From the NCBI GenBank assembly GCA_043228905.1, contig JBHGNT010000017.1:4588001-4652000 (forward strand): a stretch of 64,000 nt of DNA, given 5' to 3'. The position numbers and the translations under genes were made by a program. Source of the DNA: Azolla caroliniana. Taxonomy: Eukaryota; Polypodiophyta. Shown one piece after another: positions 37,379 to 49,611 of this stretch (positions are counted from its first letter, which is position 1; the number at the start of each line of letters is the position of its first letter). Under the pieces are notes generated by a model, which ran no database searches, was not told the DNA's origin, and worked only from the letters and a program-made list of their open reading frames with translations.

Positions 37379-38530
37379 CCTTAATCATTATTTTGAGAGA
37401 TACTTCCGTTTTATGGTTGTGCTCATCATAATTCGCTTGTTAAGCCTTTGCACAAGGTTTAAGTTTTGACCTAAACCCAATTTACATATATGAAACAAAA
37501 CCTATTGTGATTGAAGACAGGATGATTCGAAATTTCATGTGGCATGTATTAATCCTTCTAAGAGTAAGGCAGTCTTTTGAGGATTTTTGTAGGAGTAATG
37601 ATCCATTTTGTACGTTAAAAATGAAAAATGTCTGGTCAGATTTCAGATTAATGTCATGTGTAAGAAAGAGTTAACTGAGTTCTAATGCAACTCTTTAACG
37701 AGTTAGGTTGTTATGAATCTGAAGCTTGAGAAATTAAATTCAAATAGAATGAATCTGATGCTATTGAATTCAAAATAGAATTTGAGTTACTTTTTAGTAA
37801 CTATGGTTATGGCAAAGACTATGTGATAACTTGTTGATCTTGATATCAATGGTCATATTATGATGTTTGGATGTTAAAAAGATCATGTCACAATCAGGCC
37901 CAATGTCACAGCATTTTCTTAATCTATGTACATGAAATTGGTCAATGTAATTACAATGCTGTATATGTCATCTTGCTTGTTTTATGCACTAGAAAATATT
38001 TGGTTCCTTAATGAAAGCTTGTATTAGTGTGATTTAACTTGGAAGTTGATGAACTTCCGAAAAATCTTGATATGAATGTATTATAATTTTAAACACAAAA
38101 TTGAGCATTTTTGGTTGAATTCTTAACAAACGGTTGTTGAAACTGTTTTGGTTATCATTACTTTGTGTATTGTATTTACTTCATTTGTGCATCTAATACA
38201 GCATTGCTAGCTTGATTAATTAACATTCAAGGTGTTGTTCAATTTGATTATTAAACATATGTATTGGGCATTATGCTGAATTGTCAAACAAGGGCATTAC
38301 TGAAGGTGAAACTCTAAAAATCATATGGTGACAAAAAAGTAATAGCAAATTTATAAATGCAAGTAAACAGGTGTGATTCATGATGAGCACAATATGAACC
38401 AAATGCTTTGTAATAAAGTTTAACATGAGAAAATATGGTCAACTGTAGCTATGAGTAAAGCAACTCGCTTAGGAAGAACAAACAAGATGAAACAATGTCA
38501 AATACAGTGTAAGGAAGACATGCAAACCAG

Positions 38531-38692
38531 CTTATTATGCACAGTATATAACTTACGTACGCAAAAGAGATGTTGCAATATGGTGTTTATGCCTCCCTAA
38601 GGATATCCCTACTTATTATGCACAGTATATAACTTATGTACGCAAAAGAGATGTTGCAATATGGTGTTTATGCCTCCCTAAGGATATCCCTA
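38531..38692. repeat. Near-identical 81-bp tandem duplication
   Basis: Copies 38531-38611 and 38612-38692 run from cttattatgcacagtatata to taaggatatccctac. They differ at one position that I can see (acttacgtac versus acttatgtac), so the duplication is recent. Confidence 0.95.
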
Positions 38693-38804
38693 CATAGGCA
38701 CAATACTCTACTGAGTACTCTATATGTTATGAGAAGGAAGATAGATAGATAGATGTTTAACGTACACGTGAGACCAATAGTGATCGATAGGATGGGGCCT
38801 AGCC

Positions 38805-38885
38805 ATTGGCGAGATTCGAACTTGGGTACTCTCAATTTTTACGACATTTGATGTTACAGTGTAAACCACCAAGTCAATGCCATAT
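38805..38885 (-). mobile_element. tRNA-derived SINE-like head
   Basis: On the minus strand, a pol III A-box-like TGACTTGGTGGTTTAC (38861-38876) is followed about 40 bases later by a B box, GTTCGAATCTCG (about 38810-38821). The spacing suits a tRNA-derived promoter, but a cloverleaf does not fold well by eye. A GATA-like tail (agatagatagat) lies on the other side at about 38741. Read as a SINE relic, not a working tRNA. Confidence 0.5.
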
Positions 38886-39826
38886 GCGAGCGTCTATGTG
38901 CAATATGAGAATGTAAAGCTATTAGAGTTTAGTCCACATGCACTCGGTCTTTGACTTGTAGCAAGCATCCCATGGTTTCACACCGAAACCTATGAGCAAT
39001 GGTAACTCAGCATTTTCAATGTATCATGCTTCAGCTTTATCCAAATTTTCAACAATTCAATGGCTGATGTAGAGCACTACTGTAGTCACATGGGATAAGT
39101 AAACCCAACAAACAAAACTCTAACCTCATGTGATGTACAGTTTTGATACCAGGTGTATATGTTGCAGTTGATATAAAAAGACGCATACCTGAACAAGGGA
39201 TGATGATGTTGACCTTGTGGTGGATGTGAACGGCAAGCGAATGTGGATGCACTAATGATGGCTCTTGAAGTCAACAGCCCAGCCCTCCATTTAAAATTAA
39301 GAGATAATGGAGCAACAAATAGCATCAAACACTGTATCACTCCATGATTCCTAGACTTTCGCAACTGACTTGGGAAGATGATGCATTGTGTTGCTAATGC
39401 ACTTCTGAGTTAATATCCATAAAGTTATCATGTTAAAAGAACTTCAGATCTGGTAGCTTCTCAAACTTTAATGCTCTCTTCCCTCCTCGATCTCCTGGTT
39501 GAAAACGCAAAACAAATCTGAGTAGTGCTATCAAAAGCAACAAGGGAATGATGCCATGAACATTGAACAAAAATATCCACTATCACTTTTAGCTATTGGT
39601 TAACTTTTGCATTCGTGGGTAAAGTCAAGAGTTGGTTCCGTGTGAACCAAGAGGTCATAGGATGGCCAAGGGGTTGTGCACCATGATGAGTGAGTATGGG
39701 AAGGTATGGTTAGCTGAAGGGGATAGGAGTAGCTTAGGAAAGATATTGAAACAACATATGATACTTGAGGTATGGAATGTACAAATATATCTTACCTGAT
39801 ACTAATATTGCAGGGTATTTTGCACA

Positions 39827-41569
39827 CTATTTCCTTTCTTCTTTTGATGCCGCATATTTCAATCTCATGACTTCAACCCTTTCGGCATCGTCTAGCATGC
39901 CAGCAGCTGCAAAAATATTTGCAATAAGGACATAAGCTGCAGCACAGCATACATCTCGTTGCATTGCCTGATCAAAAGCTAACCTTCCCAGCCTTACATT
40001 TCCCCATTTTTTACAAGCACGTAACAATGCAAGCCAAGCAACAAGATAATCAACCGATGGTATCACCTTAATAATCGACATCGCCTTGTCAAAATTCCCT
40101 GCATATGCATAAGCCACTAGCATGCATGTGTGATGCTCTAAGTTTGGAGCAACTCCATACTTTCTGATCATATTTTCAAATAGCATTTCAGCCTTATCCA
40201 GTAGTCCTGAATTGCAGCATGCACTCAAAACACATGTGAAAGTAACCAAGTTTGGAGAGAGGCCCTCACTTTCCATTCGTTCGAGGCATGTCAAAGCTTG
40301 AAGACCTTGACCTTGCTGAGCATACCCTCCAATTAGCGTAGACCAAGAGATAACATCTCGAATAGGAATTTCTTCTAGCACCTTCTGTGCTTTTGCAAGC
40401 ATACCACATTTGGCATACATGTCCACGAGAGCATTTCCGAGAGGTGTATCAGTCTTGAATGAGCTCTTACTCTTCATAATCTCACTATGAATCCATGTGC
40501 CTTTATCAACAGCTCCGATCTTGCCACAAGCCTTTAATATGCAAATGAAAGTTATTAGAGTGGGAGATATTCCCTCTCTTTGCATCTGTTCCAAACATTT
40601 TAGTGATTCATGACATTGCCCTCTTTCAGCATACCCCGCAATCAGTGTGTTCCAAGCCACTTCATTTCTTCTTGGAAGCTCTTTGAGCACTTGTTGTGCT
40701 TTTTCCATCCTCCCACATTTCACATACATATCCACCAATGCCGAGCCGAGAACAATATTCGTCTCCAATAAACCTTGATTCACAATAATATCATGTACAC
40801 TTTGCCCCTTATCTATGGCCCTTATGTTACCACATGCTCTCAAGATACAAATGAAGGTTATAGCATTTGGAAAGAATCCTTCTCTTTCCATACGACCAAA
40901 ACAATCTAATGCTTCATGGCTTTTTCCTTGCTTAACATACCCAGAAATCAATGCAGACCAAGAAACTACATCTCGAACGGGAAACTCTAAAAGCACCTCT
41001 CGTGCTTTCCCAAGCAAACCACATTTGGCATACATATCAACCACAGCGGTGCTAAGAACAATATCTTTCACCAATAAACCCCTACTCACAATCTCAGCAT
41101 GTATCTTTTTACCTTTATCTAGATCTCTAGTTTTGCCACATGCCTTCAAGGCACACGTGAAAGTGATCACATCTGGAGAGATACCTTCATTTAGCATGGA
41201 TTCAAAGCAGTTCAATGCACTATACACTTTACCTTGATTGGTATACCCTGCAATAAGTGCATTCCAGGAAACCACATTCCTAATTGGAAGCTCTTCTAGA
41301 ACTTTTTGTGCTTTCGCTAACATGCCACATTTAGTGTACATTGTGATTAAAGCAGTAGCCAAATATAGGTTCTTTTCAAGTAAGCCCTTTCGTACAATCT
41401 CGGCATGTAGTCGGGTGCCTTCACAAACACTCTTCTTTCTTATACAATCTTTAAGCAAGTTCATAAGGGTAAAACCTACCTTTTGCCCTGCCATTTTAGT
41501 CTCTTCTTCTTCACCATCATCTTTAAAGAAAACAACATCCTTTTGCGCTCCATTTGATGAGACACTCAT
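39827..41569 (-). CDS. PLS-type pentatricopeptide repeat protein
   Basis: PPR proteins bind organelle RNA base by base and act in editing, splicing or stability. Single exon, 580 aa. About 11-13 repeats are seen, in P-L-S order, with a near-100-residue supercycle: LITMYTKCGMLAKAQKVLEELPIRNVVSWNALIAGY, FESMLNEGISPDVITFTCALKACG, DKGKKIHAEIV, then again from VVDMYAKCG, LVDMYVKCG and LVDMYAKCG. The C-terminus (MLFENMIRKYGVAPNLEHHTCMLVAYAYAGNFDKAM onward) resembles the E-type end; no DYW domain follows. ATG 41569 is the first after an in-frame stop near 41602. Oddity: the first 25 residues are acidic (DDGEEEE), unlike an organelle transit peptide, so an upstream coding exon may exist or targeting may be unusual. 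The repeat wording recalls fern PPR families. Confidence 0.95.
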   Translation of the reverse strand: MSVSSNGAQKDVVFFKDDGEEEETKMAGQKVGFTLMNLLKDCIRKKSVCEGTRLHAEIVRKGLLEKNLYLATALITMYTKCGMLAKAQKVLEELPIRNVVSWNALIAGYTNQGKVYSALNCFESMLNEGISPDVITFTCALKACGKTRDLDKGKKIHAEIVSRGLLVKDIVLSTAVVDMYAKCGLLGKAREVLLEFPVRDVVSWSALISGYVKQGKSHEALDCFGRMEREGFFPNAITFICILRACGNIRAIDKGQSVHDIIVNQGLLETNIVLGSALVDMYVKCGRMEKAQQVLKELPRRNEVAWNTLIAGYAERGQCHESLKCLEQMQREGISPTLITFICILKACGKIGAVDKGTWIHSEIMKSKSSFKTDTPLGNALVDMYAKCGMLAKAQKVLEEIPIRDVISWSTLIGGYAQQGQGLQALTCLERMESEGLSPNLVTFTCVLSACCNSGLLDKAEMLFENMIRKYGVAPNLEHHTCMLVAYAYAGNFDKAMSIIKVIPSVDYLVAWLALLRACKKWGNVRLGRLAFDQAMQRDVCCAAAYVLIANIFAAAGMLDDAERVEVMRLKYAASKEERK

Positions 41570-41602
41570 TGCTTCTTCATTTTCTTCTCCAAGATCTTCT
41601 TA

Positions 41603-43337
41603 GTAAAATCCATTAGATTTCACGAACAGTTTCGATGGGCTTCCACAAAGCCGTTCCCTTAACAAAGATGTCACATGTGTTTTGCTGGGGTGTCAATGTT
41701 TTATGTGTGTATATATGTTGTCATAGAGAAATATAGCACAAGTTTGAACTAAATCAGTGAAAACAGAAAAAGAAAAAAAACCCCGCTAGCTTATGGGCAA
41801 TTTCTTTCTTAAATATGATCATCATCACCATCTTCTGCTACTAATTTGCGAATCAAAATTTGATCTAACAAGTGAAAACCAGGGGGGAACAAAGACATTT
41901 ACTAGTTTTGGACTGAACCACTTTACAAATTGCCACCACATCCATCAAAGCGAGAAGGAGGAAGAACCGCATGATTCGACTCTCTAGGAACCCATTTCCA
42001 TTCGAGAAGAGGAGAGAACCATGTTTCAAATCAATACATATGGAAGTCGAGATTTGAACCCAAGACCTTGAGAAAGGTAAGCCGCCCATTACGATTTTTT
42101 AAAACAAAAAGAGAAGAGATAATAGAAATACAAAAAAGAATGAAAGCAACTTGTATGTTTTGTTGGGGGGGAGGGGGGGCGGGTTTATCGCCTCGTGACC
42201 ACCATGCAATGCCACTCATTAAAAAAACAAGGCATGTGATAGTTTGGAGGGTTTAGATAGACCATGACCATGCAATGCTGCTCATTGGAAAAACAAGGCG
42301 CGATAGTTTGGAGGGTTTTGATAGACAATTTCAACCGAACCCTAATCTCATACATATAAAATAAGCGAGGGCTAAGAGTAGAGGGCATCATCATCCGTGT
42401 ACATCATCAATGTTGAGAAGGCCATCCGTTGTAACGTGTGTGGCCACTAGTCCCTAGGATATATATGATGTGCCCAACATAGCGAGACATCTAACCAACC
42501 ATGACCACAAAGAAAGGGCCCGATGTATATATATGCTACATCATTAGGGCGGACAATTGATGCATTGACAATGTCTTTTGGAGAATTCCATTACCTGCAA
42601 CGCAACGAGCATAACTATCAATAGGCTATACACATTCAACGAGCATATACGATGCCACACTGTATATGATTCCAAGCATGATAAAGAGATTGTGAAAGTA
42701 TTGGCCTTCTATACACATTACGTCAAGAAGACTTTATATGTTCCCATGCATGATTGCCCATGTATATTCACAAGGTTACTTTGCCAATTGCACGTGTGTA
42801 TAACATTTGATCAGGCACACAACTCTTGAAATATATGGTTCTACAATTTTACGAGATTGATGTTGTCAAAACAAAACCGCCACATGCAACAAATGTTATC
42901 GGGTGCTTTTACCTCATTGCATGTGGAAGTTATGGTCATAGAACCCAATGACAACCAAGATAATGTCTTTGTTCGACTAGTTTTTGCACTACTCGTTGCC
43001 TAACAGGTCATTCCTTTTGCTTCTAGATGATTCAACACCTCTCGTTAAATCCCACAATCCACAATTCTACTCGACATACGATCGAAGGCTCAAGCAAGAT
43101 TCAAATGATGAGAAAAATTGGAGCCAATAGTGAGTGAGAAATTCGAAACCGTGAAAAAAGAAGAAGCCTTCTTAGCAGCACATCGAGAAACGAACTAGGA
43201 ATGCATATCGAATGGGATTTTTTTTTTTTTTGCCTTTATTTTCCCGAATGCCCAGGTTCTCTCCTCACTTCCCCGCCCGATTGCCTTCAAAACTAATTTC
43301 TTCTTTGTGTACATATCTTCCCTGGATATATGCTACC
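41603..43337. other. Intergenic between divergent PPR and PTH genes
   Basis: The two genes are transcribed away from each other, so both promoters lie here. No coding sequence is recognised. At 42049-42061 there is a B-box-like GGGTTCAAATCTC on the minus strand without a clear A box. A phrase 'gaccatgcaatgcnnctcatt..aaaacaaggc' then 'tgatagtttggagggttt' occurs twice (about 42200-42255 and 42265-42320). Confidence 0.55.
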
Positions 43338-43421
43338 CCCTGGTTTTCTTTAATTCCCCAGATGCCCTCCTTCATTCATCCCTGGTTTTCTTTAATTCTC
43401 CAGATGCCCTTCTTCATTCAT
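43338..43421 (+). repeat. 42-bp tandem duplication in the PTH upstream region
   Basis: Copies 43338-43379 and 43380-43421 both read ccctggttttctttaattc, cccagatgccct and cttcattcat, with two or three differences. They end just before a catagccatgg that contains an ATG (43425) in another frame. Confidence 0.9.
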
Positions 43422-43510
43422 AGCCATGGCGCTTCTTGCTATATGCTCAATTGCAGGTCTCTCCTCCTCCTCCTCCTCCTCCTCCTGAGAGTCGTCTCAC
43501 CACGATCACG

Positions 43511-46500
43511 ATGAGGTTGCCCCCCCCTCTGCACGCTCAGAACCGTGTGATCAGCAGCGCCGCTCAATCCAAGCCATCCACCCCTGCTCCTTGGCTCCTG
43601 GTGGGCCTCGGCAATCCAGGCAAGCTGTACCAAGGGACTCGCCACAATGTAAGTGCTCCATCTCCATATCTCTGTCTGTGTGTGCGTGTGCGTGTGCGTG
43701 TCAAAGAGAGAGAGAGGGGGGGGGGGGGGGGGGAAGACATAGAGAGAGAGAAATAGAGAGTTTCATACAATGGATAGTAGCGATGCCTAGACTGATGCAT
43801 TGGTCGAGGGTGAAAGTGTGAAGTTTTTGTTTTCCTAGAATGTTGTTGGACAGTGGGTTAGGTTGTCCAACATGATGCCGGAAGTTCACGGGCTGTGTTG
43901 GCAAGGTTGTTCACCGGATACCAGAAGGTCACACAGAGACGTCATGTCTTGAAGGCTGGTGAACCAGGTTTCCTATACCTCCTGGATATATAATCATACT
44001 TAATGTATCTTTCTTGCCTATTCTTGTGTTCCCCTTTTGAAGAATTGGTAGCACATGAACCAGGGAAAGATTGGTTACTTTATAGCAAATAATTTATACT
44101 CGTGTTGCACATCAGCGACATCCGTCATAAGTTGATTGAAGATAGATCTTGATTAGTGGTGGAGGTATTCCTTACATGGCAAATTACCCAGCGTATATGA
44201 TGATATCATCATCTGGGATGCAGGATGACAACCATATTTTCCATTCTTGTGACACAGTTAAAATAGTGGGTGGGTTTCCTTTGGCTGGCAAAGGGTGGTT
44301 TACTTTGGCGACAGTGTTTAAAATGCTGGCACATTTAAGATGGAACATGGTTTTTCTATACAGTGATTGAAGAGGATGCCAGCATAGATTGCTTACATGC
44401 CCAGTTGCTAGAGCCATTTGAGTTGTTTATGTTGTGACTTTAGGCATCATCAACTGAAATTTTTTATCACACTTTCAGTGTGTTTTTTACCCAGGGGAGC
44501 CAGAGCTTTACCCTCCCCATTGTATAAGGTTGTGTTTGTCAACCTTAGGTCAGGTCTATGTTACAATTACAGTCTGAGTTATGGGCTCTTGTTTGATGCT
44601 CTCCATGGAGTTTTTTACCACGTCAGATATGTAGGTTGACGGAAAATTTGATTTTGGCAGTTTTCCCAACTATTCCGTGGGCATGTTGATCTCTGAGGAT
44701 TTGCTGTTATGTCAGCTTAGTGGAAAAACCCTTAGAGGGTTTACCTTGCCATAAGATAATCCTCACTATCGTGATAAAGGACACCAAAGGATATTTGTAC
44801 TGCCATGTCAATTTGATATCTGCACTACCTATATAAAAAAGAAGAAGAAAGAGAGAAGTTCCCAAATATTGTGGGTGGATTATACTTGATTGTTAATATT
44901 GCGGATTGGGAAGGCAAGCCACTTTCCCTGATGTAAACGAGTTAGAGTGTGTGAGAGAGAGAATAGAAATTCATGTGCTCAATGAATCCACAGATTCTAC
45001 ACTGTCACCAAATAAATCAGTGTAAATTAGTGAGATTCAAACCATGCTGCAAGGGTTAATAAGCATATGGCTTACTACTAGAGTACAAACTAAATATGAG
45101 AAAAGAGAAGGAGACGATTACCTAACAATTGATTTCTTTTTAAAAGGTTGGTTTTGAGATGATTGATGCATTTGCTGAGGCTGAAGGTATCAGATTAACT
45201 ACAACTCAGCATAAGGCAATAATTGGAAAGGGTATTCTTCAATATGGATCCCTAATTCGATTTTCTATTTTGTTGTTGTGCTTCCTTTTCAAGTATATTT
45301 CCTGCAGGTGAAATTGGTACCTCACAAGTTCTCCTTGCGAAACCACAGACATTCATGAATTTATCTGGAGAATCTGTGAGACTCTAAACTCGAATCTGTA
45401 AAGATATCCATCAGAACTTTTCTTCAATAAAGCATATAATCTAAGGAATGGTGTGGGCGATGGGTCTTCTGGGATCTGTTTTGTACATTACAAATAGAAG
45501 GAAATATGTACAATGAGGACATAGCTGAATATGCTATAAAAGAAAATTTCTTCTTTATAGTGTTTTGCATTGAAACATCTTATTTTCACTTGTTGCTTTG
45601 CAAATGTTTTTCTCTGTTTTTTCATAAAAAATATACATCTGAAAGCACTTGAAAATTTGTCTTAAGAATGGTGTTATGGCAGTGAGTGCAGAACAGAAAG
45701 CTTACAGAGAGTGCTTGTTGACAAATCTAAGCGAGAATTTTTTATGAAGCTTCCCAGATTTATTAGCACCCCGACCAAGTATTTGCCTCATTGAGTAGAC
45801 CCAGAGAGTATGGAAAATGTAAGGCTAGAGATATTCTCTCAAATGCAAAAAAAGGCATATAATAGTTTCTTGTATTGCTAGACAACTTTAGATTTACTTG
45901 TGAAAAGAAAGTCTTGTTTCTGCTGAAGGACAGGCCAGATGCAATACTCCCTAGTGTGGTCGTCAATTAATACGTGGTTGACAGGACAGATGCAATATTC
46001 TCTAGTGTGGCCATCGATTACTACATGGTTTACATTATGAAGATATTTGGTTAAAAATCAAACCAGCCTGCAATATTATTGAATACATGTTGATAAAAAC
46101 GTGCTTTCTCTTATGAAGGTTGGGCCACTTGCAGGATACTACAGAATACCAATCCAACAAATTCTTGTGGTATGCTACTGATACTAAGCTTTCACCTTTA
46201 TACTTGGGTCAGTATGTTTTGTGGGAAGAGCAATGCTAGAAAGACGACATAATATTATTATTAGCCAAATATATAATGCTAAATGAAACTATTCTTGAAA
46301 CTTACATGTTTATCTTTTTGTATCCTCAAGATTTTTGATGATATGGATTTAGATTTTGGTACCATGCGATTGCTTCCGAAAGGGGGACATGGTGGTCACA
46401 ATGGGTAATATTCCAACAATCTATTTGTAGTATGCTTGTGAATAATATAGTTTTAGATTTTTTTTTACATAATTTCTAATTGCTTTTTTTAACAAATGTT

Positions 46501-47278
46501 AAGTACACTGAATCTGAATGAGCATATTTCATTTTAGAAAATATTTATAGGGATAGCTAAGAGGACCTTATGAGGCCCGTAAAAGCTCACATCACATCTA
46601 TGGATATGTATTATGTGTTATATATACATACATATTTATGGGATACATATATACATATACACACAGTGATAAAATTTAAATGTATAAATAGATATATTTG
46701 TGTATATATAAATAGATATATGCATATGTAACATACATATATATACATAGAGAGAAAAATGGCTTTCAATATGTCATGCAAAAATTTATAATGTCGTCTT
46801 TTAAGCCATTCTCATTTCTTCTGTGCATCAAGCACTGTGATTCAGGATGAGGAGTGTGTCACAACATCTTAAAGGAAGTCGTGACTTTCCTAGGCTGAAA
46901 ATTGGTATGTACTAGTACATGTTGAAACATTTAGAGTTTGTAGTCAGAACTGAAGACATGGGGTTTTCCTTCTAGGTATTGGCCGACCACCTGGAAAAAT
47001 GGATCCAGCATCTTTCGTTATTCGAAAGTTCACTGCAGCTGAAAGAGTGGAGGTATATTTACATATACATGCCCATCATTTTCAAATACTTCTGTCTTTC
47101 TTTCTATACCAAAAGAAATTTTTATCTGACCTAGGTTTTGTATCCTTTTCAGATGGATATGACAATTGCTCGTGGTCTGGATATTATTCGAGATGTAATG
47201 ATAAAGGGCTTGGAGAAGGCTTGCAGCACAAGTAATGAGCCTCGCAAAAACCAATCTAAAGCAAGTGAATCTGTATAA
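43511..47278 (+). CDS. PTH: Peptidyl-tRNA hydrolase, bacterial Pth type (organellar)
   Basis: Frees tRNA from stalled peptidyl-tRNA; plant copies of this type work in chloroplast or mitochondrion, and CRS2 splicing factors are relatives. Eight exons: 43511-43648, 45147-45231, 45308-45375, 46119-46169, 46331-46404, 46846-46904, 46976-47052 and 47153-47278. They give 678 nt (225 aa), all junctions GT-AG and in phase. Seen: GLGNPG (32-37), TRHNVG with catalytic His45, KPQTFMNLSG with Asn92, DDMDL with Asp118, KGGHGGHNG with Asn138, and C-terminal IGRPPGKMDPASFVI. Key residues match E. coli Asn10, His20, Asp93 and Asn114 by a near-constant offset of about 25, so it is probably an active hydrolase rather than a CRS2-type factor that lost the activity. 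The 25-residue N-terminal extension is a plausible but short targeting peptide. Confidence 0.95.
45025..45088 (-). mobile_element. tRNA-derived SINE-like head in PTH intron 1
   Basis: On the minus strand, A-box-like TCTAGTAGTAAGCC (45069-45082) is followed by B box GGTTTGAATCTC (45032-45043), about 25 bases on. The arrangement matches the plus-strand relic at 58196-58262 (CCTAGTGGTAAG ... GGGTTCGAAACCC). The two look like members of one SINE family. Confidence 0.5.
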
Positions 47279-49313
47279 AAAAATTCCACATAGCTTTTGT
47301 TATGGTTTATGTGATACTCATTATATTTTCGATGGAGATAGTGGGGTGTGCTAGGGGGTGTGCATATAAAATGTAATCATCTACATATTGTTTTGGGGAT
47401 TCATTCTTATCTCGTCTAATGTTTGACTTGAGCTGAGTGCTAGTAAGGGCCTGTGAATAATCATTATTTATCGGCAGATACGGGTGCATGAAAGTACTCA
47501 CATATTGCTTGTGTAACTTTTTACTTTATAGAAACTATTTTTTATTTTGCCAAGCAATTTACTCGATCCTGTGCTGGTGATCAGCATAATTGTGCTTAAA
47601 GTTCAAATATTTAGCTGATAGTATGCATGCAAATGTACCATGATAATAATGTACATGTCTATTTGGGATGTTTATTCTTATTACAGGTGCTTGGTTCTGC
47701 ATTTTCATTAGGGAAGGCTATTTTAGATGACACATTTCCCCTAATGTTTTATATCATTCTGAAATGAAGAAACTGATACTCTTTTAACCATTGATGATCT
47801 CTGGACTTCACAAACATTAAATATAGAATAAGCGCATAGAAACCATGATAGATTCTTGCAGAAGGATTGTTCACACTTTGAATTGTGAAATATTATTGGA
47901 AGCTCATTGTGCAAAGGATTCATAAAAAGTGATATGGGAAGTGTTAAGGTGGGGCAATGGTTCCTGGGTTGGTTGTGTCCTTATAATTCTTACAATCTAT
48001 CTTGAGGTGCTTGTTCTTGGATCACAACCTGAAGTGATTCTGATTATTGGTGTGAAGGCATCTCAGGGCCAAGGCATATATGATTATATTAAACTAAATA
48101 ATTGTGTGTTTAACAGCCAAAGAATTGAGCATTATATTTATTTAGAGTTAGAAATTTGCAACATGAAAGTTATGGAAACTGTTAGATATAATCAATGGTC
48201 AGCCCCAAGTTGTAAATCTATCCCCATATGAGCTCTTAGAGTGCACATTTTGTGATAGTGTCCCAAATGAGGAGCGGCTAGTGTGCAACTCGACCATATG
48301 GGTCGATAAGGTGTTAGTCTAGGAAACCGTAGATGCATAGGACACAATGGATTTAGGAAAGAGCGAAATAGGTAATAGGATTGGCTAATCAAGTTGACTA
48401 GAATATTTTGTGGGCAAGTTACAATGTACTTAGTCTTGAAGTATGTGCCATTGACTTCAAGATAAGTACTATCTAGCACTAGCCTCTATCTAGGTAGTTG
48501 GATCATATTAAATGACAAGTCCGTTGACAGAAAAGGAATATCTTCACTATTATCAATTGACATGCACATTTAATGTTTCACTCAGACCAAATAGAGAATA
48601 TAATCCACTCTCTTACACAGTGGCGTATTGATCATTAGTCCCCACTAATTTTGTAGTGAGCTGGTCCAGATCCCATCTAAGCGCTAAGGTGTGAGCGCAT
48701 GGGTGAACTACCATTGTGAGCTACTCTCATATGTAATAGAAGTTTTGTTTTCATATATCCATCTCTATGGTTGTAACTCTATATACCTATCTAATCGATT
48801 CTCAATATTTCTAACAAAACCCATGTGGCATAGTCATAGGTAGTGTCCAACAACAGGTATAGTATCTAAAGTTAAATCTGGATCTTGTGAAATTTGAGTG
48901 TTTCCAAGAACTAAAAAAGTTTTAATGAACTGTGAGAAGAACATAGAATGTTGAGTTTATTGGAGAAGAGCATTAAACATTGTGTTCTTAGTTGGGGTTT
49001 CTATAATGAAAATCTTAGCACCATATTTATGAGTAACTTGACGCTATAACTCAAGCTGTAGTAACATGCAAAACTAAACAAACAAAAAAGAGTAGGAACC
49101 TTTGGCTTGTGAATTTACAATGCTGATTCAAAGGTTGGTATGCTAATATAGTCATTACCTTGTTCTGCATTTATTTCTCTTCATTCAGTTTGCATGGCAC
49201 AATATTAGTCATATTTGTGGTATTGCCAAACCTTCCTTTTATAATTGCATAAGTGGTACGATGTATTAGTATATAGAAGTTATGTAGAAATCTGACCTTA
49301 TGAATTTAAAGTA
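47279..49313. other. Intergenic between convergent PTH and hydrolase 3' ends
   Basis: Contains the PTH 3' untranslated region at the left. The remainder shows no recognised gene and only short unassigned open frames up to 100 codons. Sequence around 48190-48880 is slightly richer in GC and may be old repeat. Confidence 0.55.
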
Positions 49314-49611
49314 GGGAAAAGTACCAGGATACCCCTGGAAGTTTGTCTATTTACCAGAATGCCCCTGAAAGTTTCAAATTTACCAAACTACTCCTATGTC
49401 CAAAAAATTACACTTTATAAAGTAATTATATACACTCAAATCTACAAGCCCTATTTACGAAAGATAGTAGCCCTATTTACCAAAGATTTGAGTGTATAAT
49501 TACTTTATAAAGTGTAATTTTTCGGACATAGGGGTAGTTTGGTAAATTTGGAACTTTTAGGGGCATTCTGGGAAATAGACTAATTTCCAAGGGTATCCTG
49601 GTACTTTTCCC
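49314..49611. mobile_element. Mutator-type MITE with 9-bp target duplication
   Basis: The element is 298 bp and lies between two perfect copies of tttaaagta (49305-49313 and 49612-49620). It begins gggaaaagtaccagg and ends cctggtacttttccc. The inverted arms are about 125-130 bp each, nearly the whole element: the left arm and the reverse complement of the right arm agree through gaatgcccctaaaagtt-, aaatttaccaaacta- and attacactttataaagtaat- blocks with few mismatches. Only about 40 bp form the centre. Long arms plus a 9-bp target duplication are the hallmark of Mutator-like elements. No transposase is encoded, so it needs one from elsewhere. Confidence 0.9.

Larger units (their letters stand above)
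37379..39826. other. Intergenic between RanGAP and PPR 3' ends
   Basis: The two genes converge here. The first few hundred bases after 37378 are presumably the RanGAP 3' untranslated region. Beyond it are AT-rich sequence, an 81-bp duplication and a SINE-like tRNA head (both listed). I see no further gene. Confidence 0.6.

Noticed and set aside
40815-41603. Plus-strand open frames of 140 and 121 codons over the PPR gene
   Set aside because: Antisense shadows of the PPR coding sequence; the minus frame has clear repeats.
42040-42085. Another SINE head on the minus strand
   Set aside because: A B-box-like GGGTTCAAATCTC is present but no A box at the right distance.
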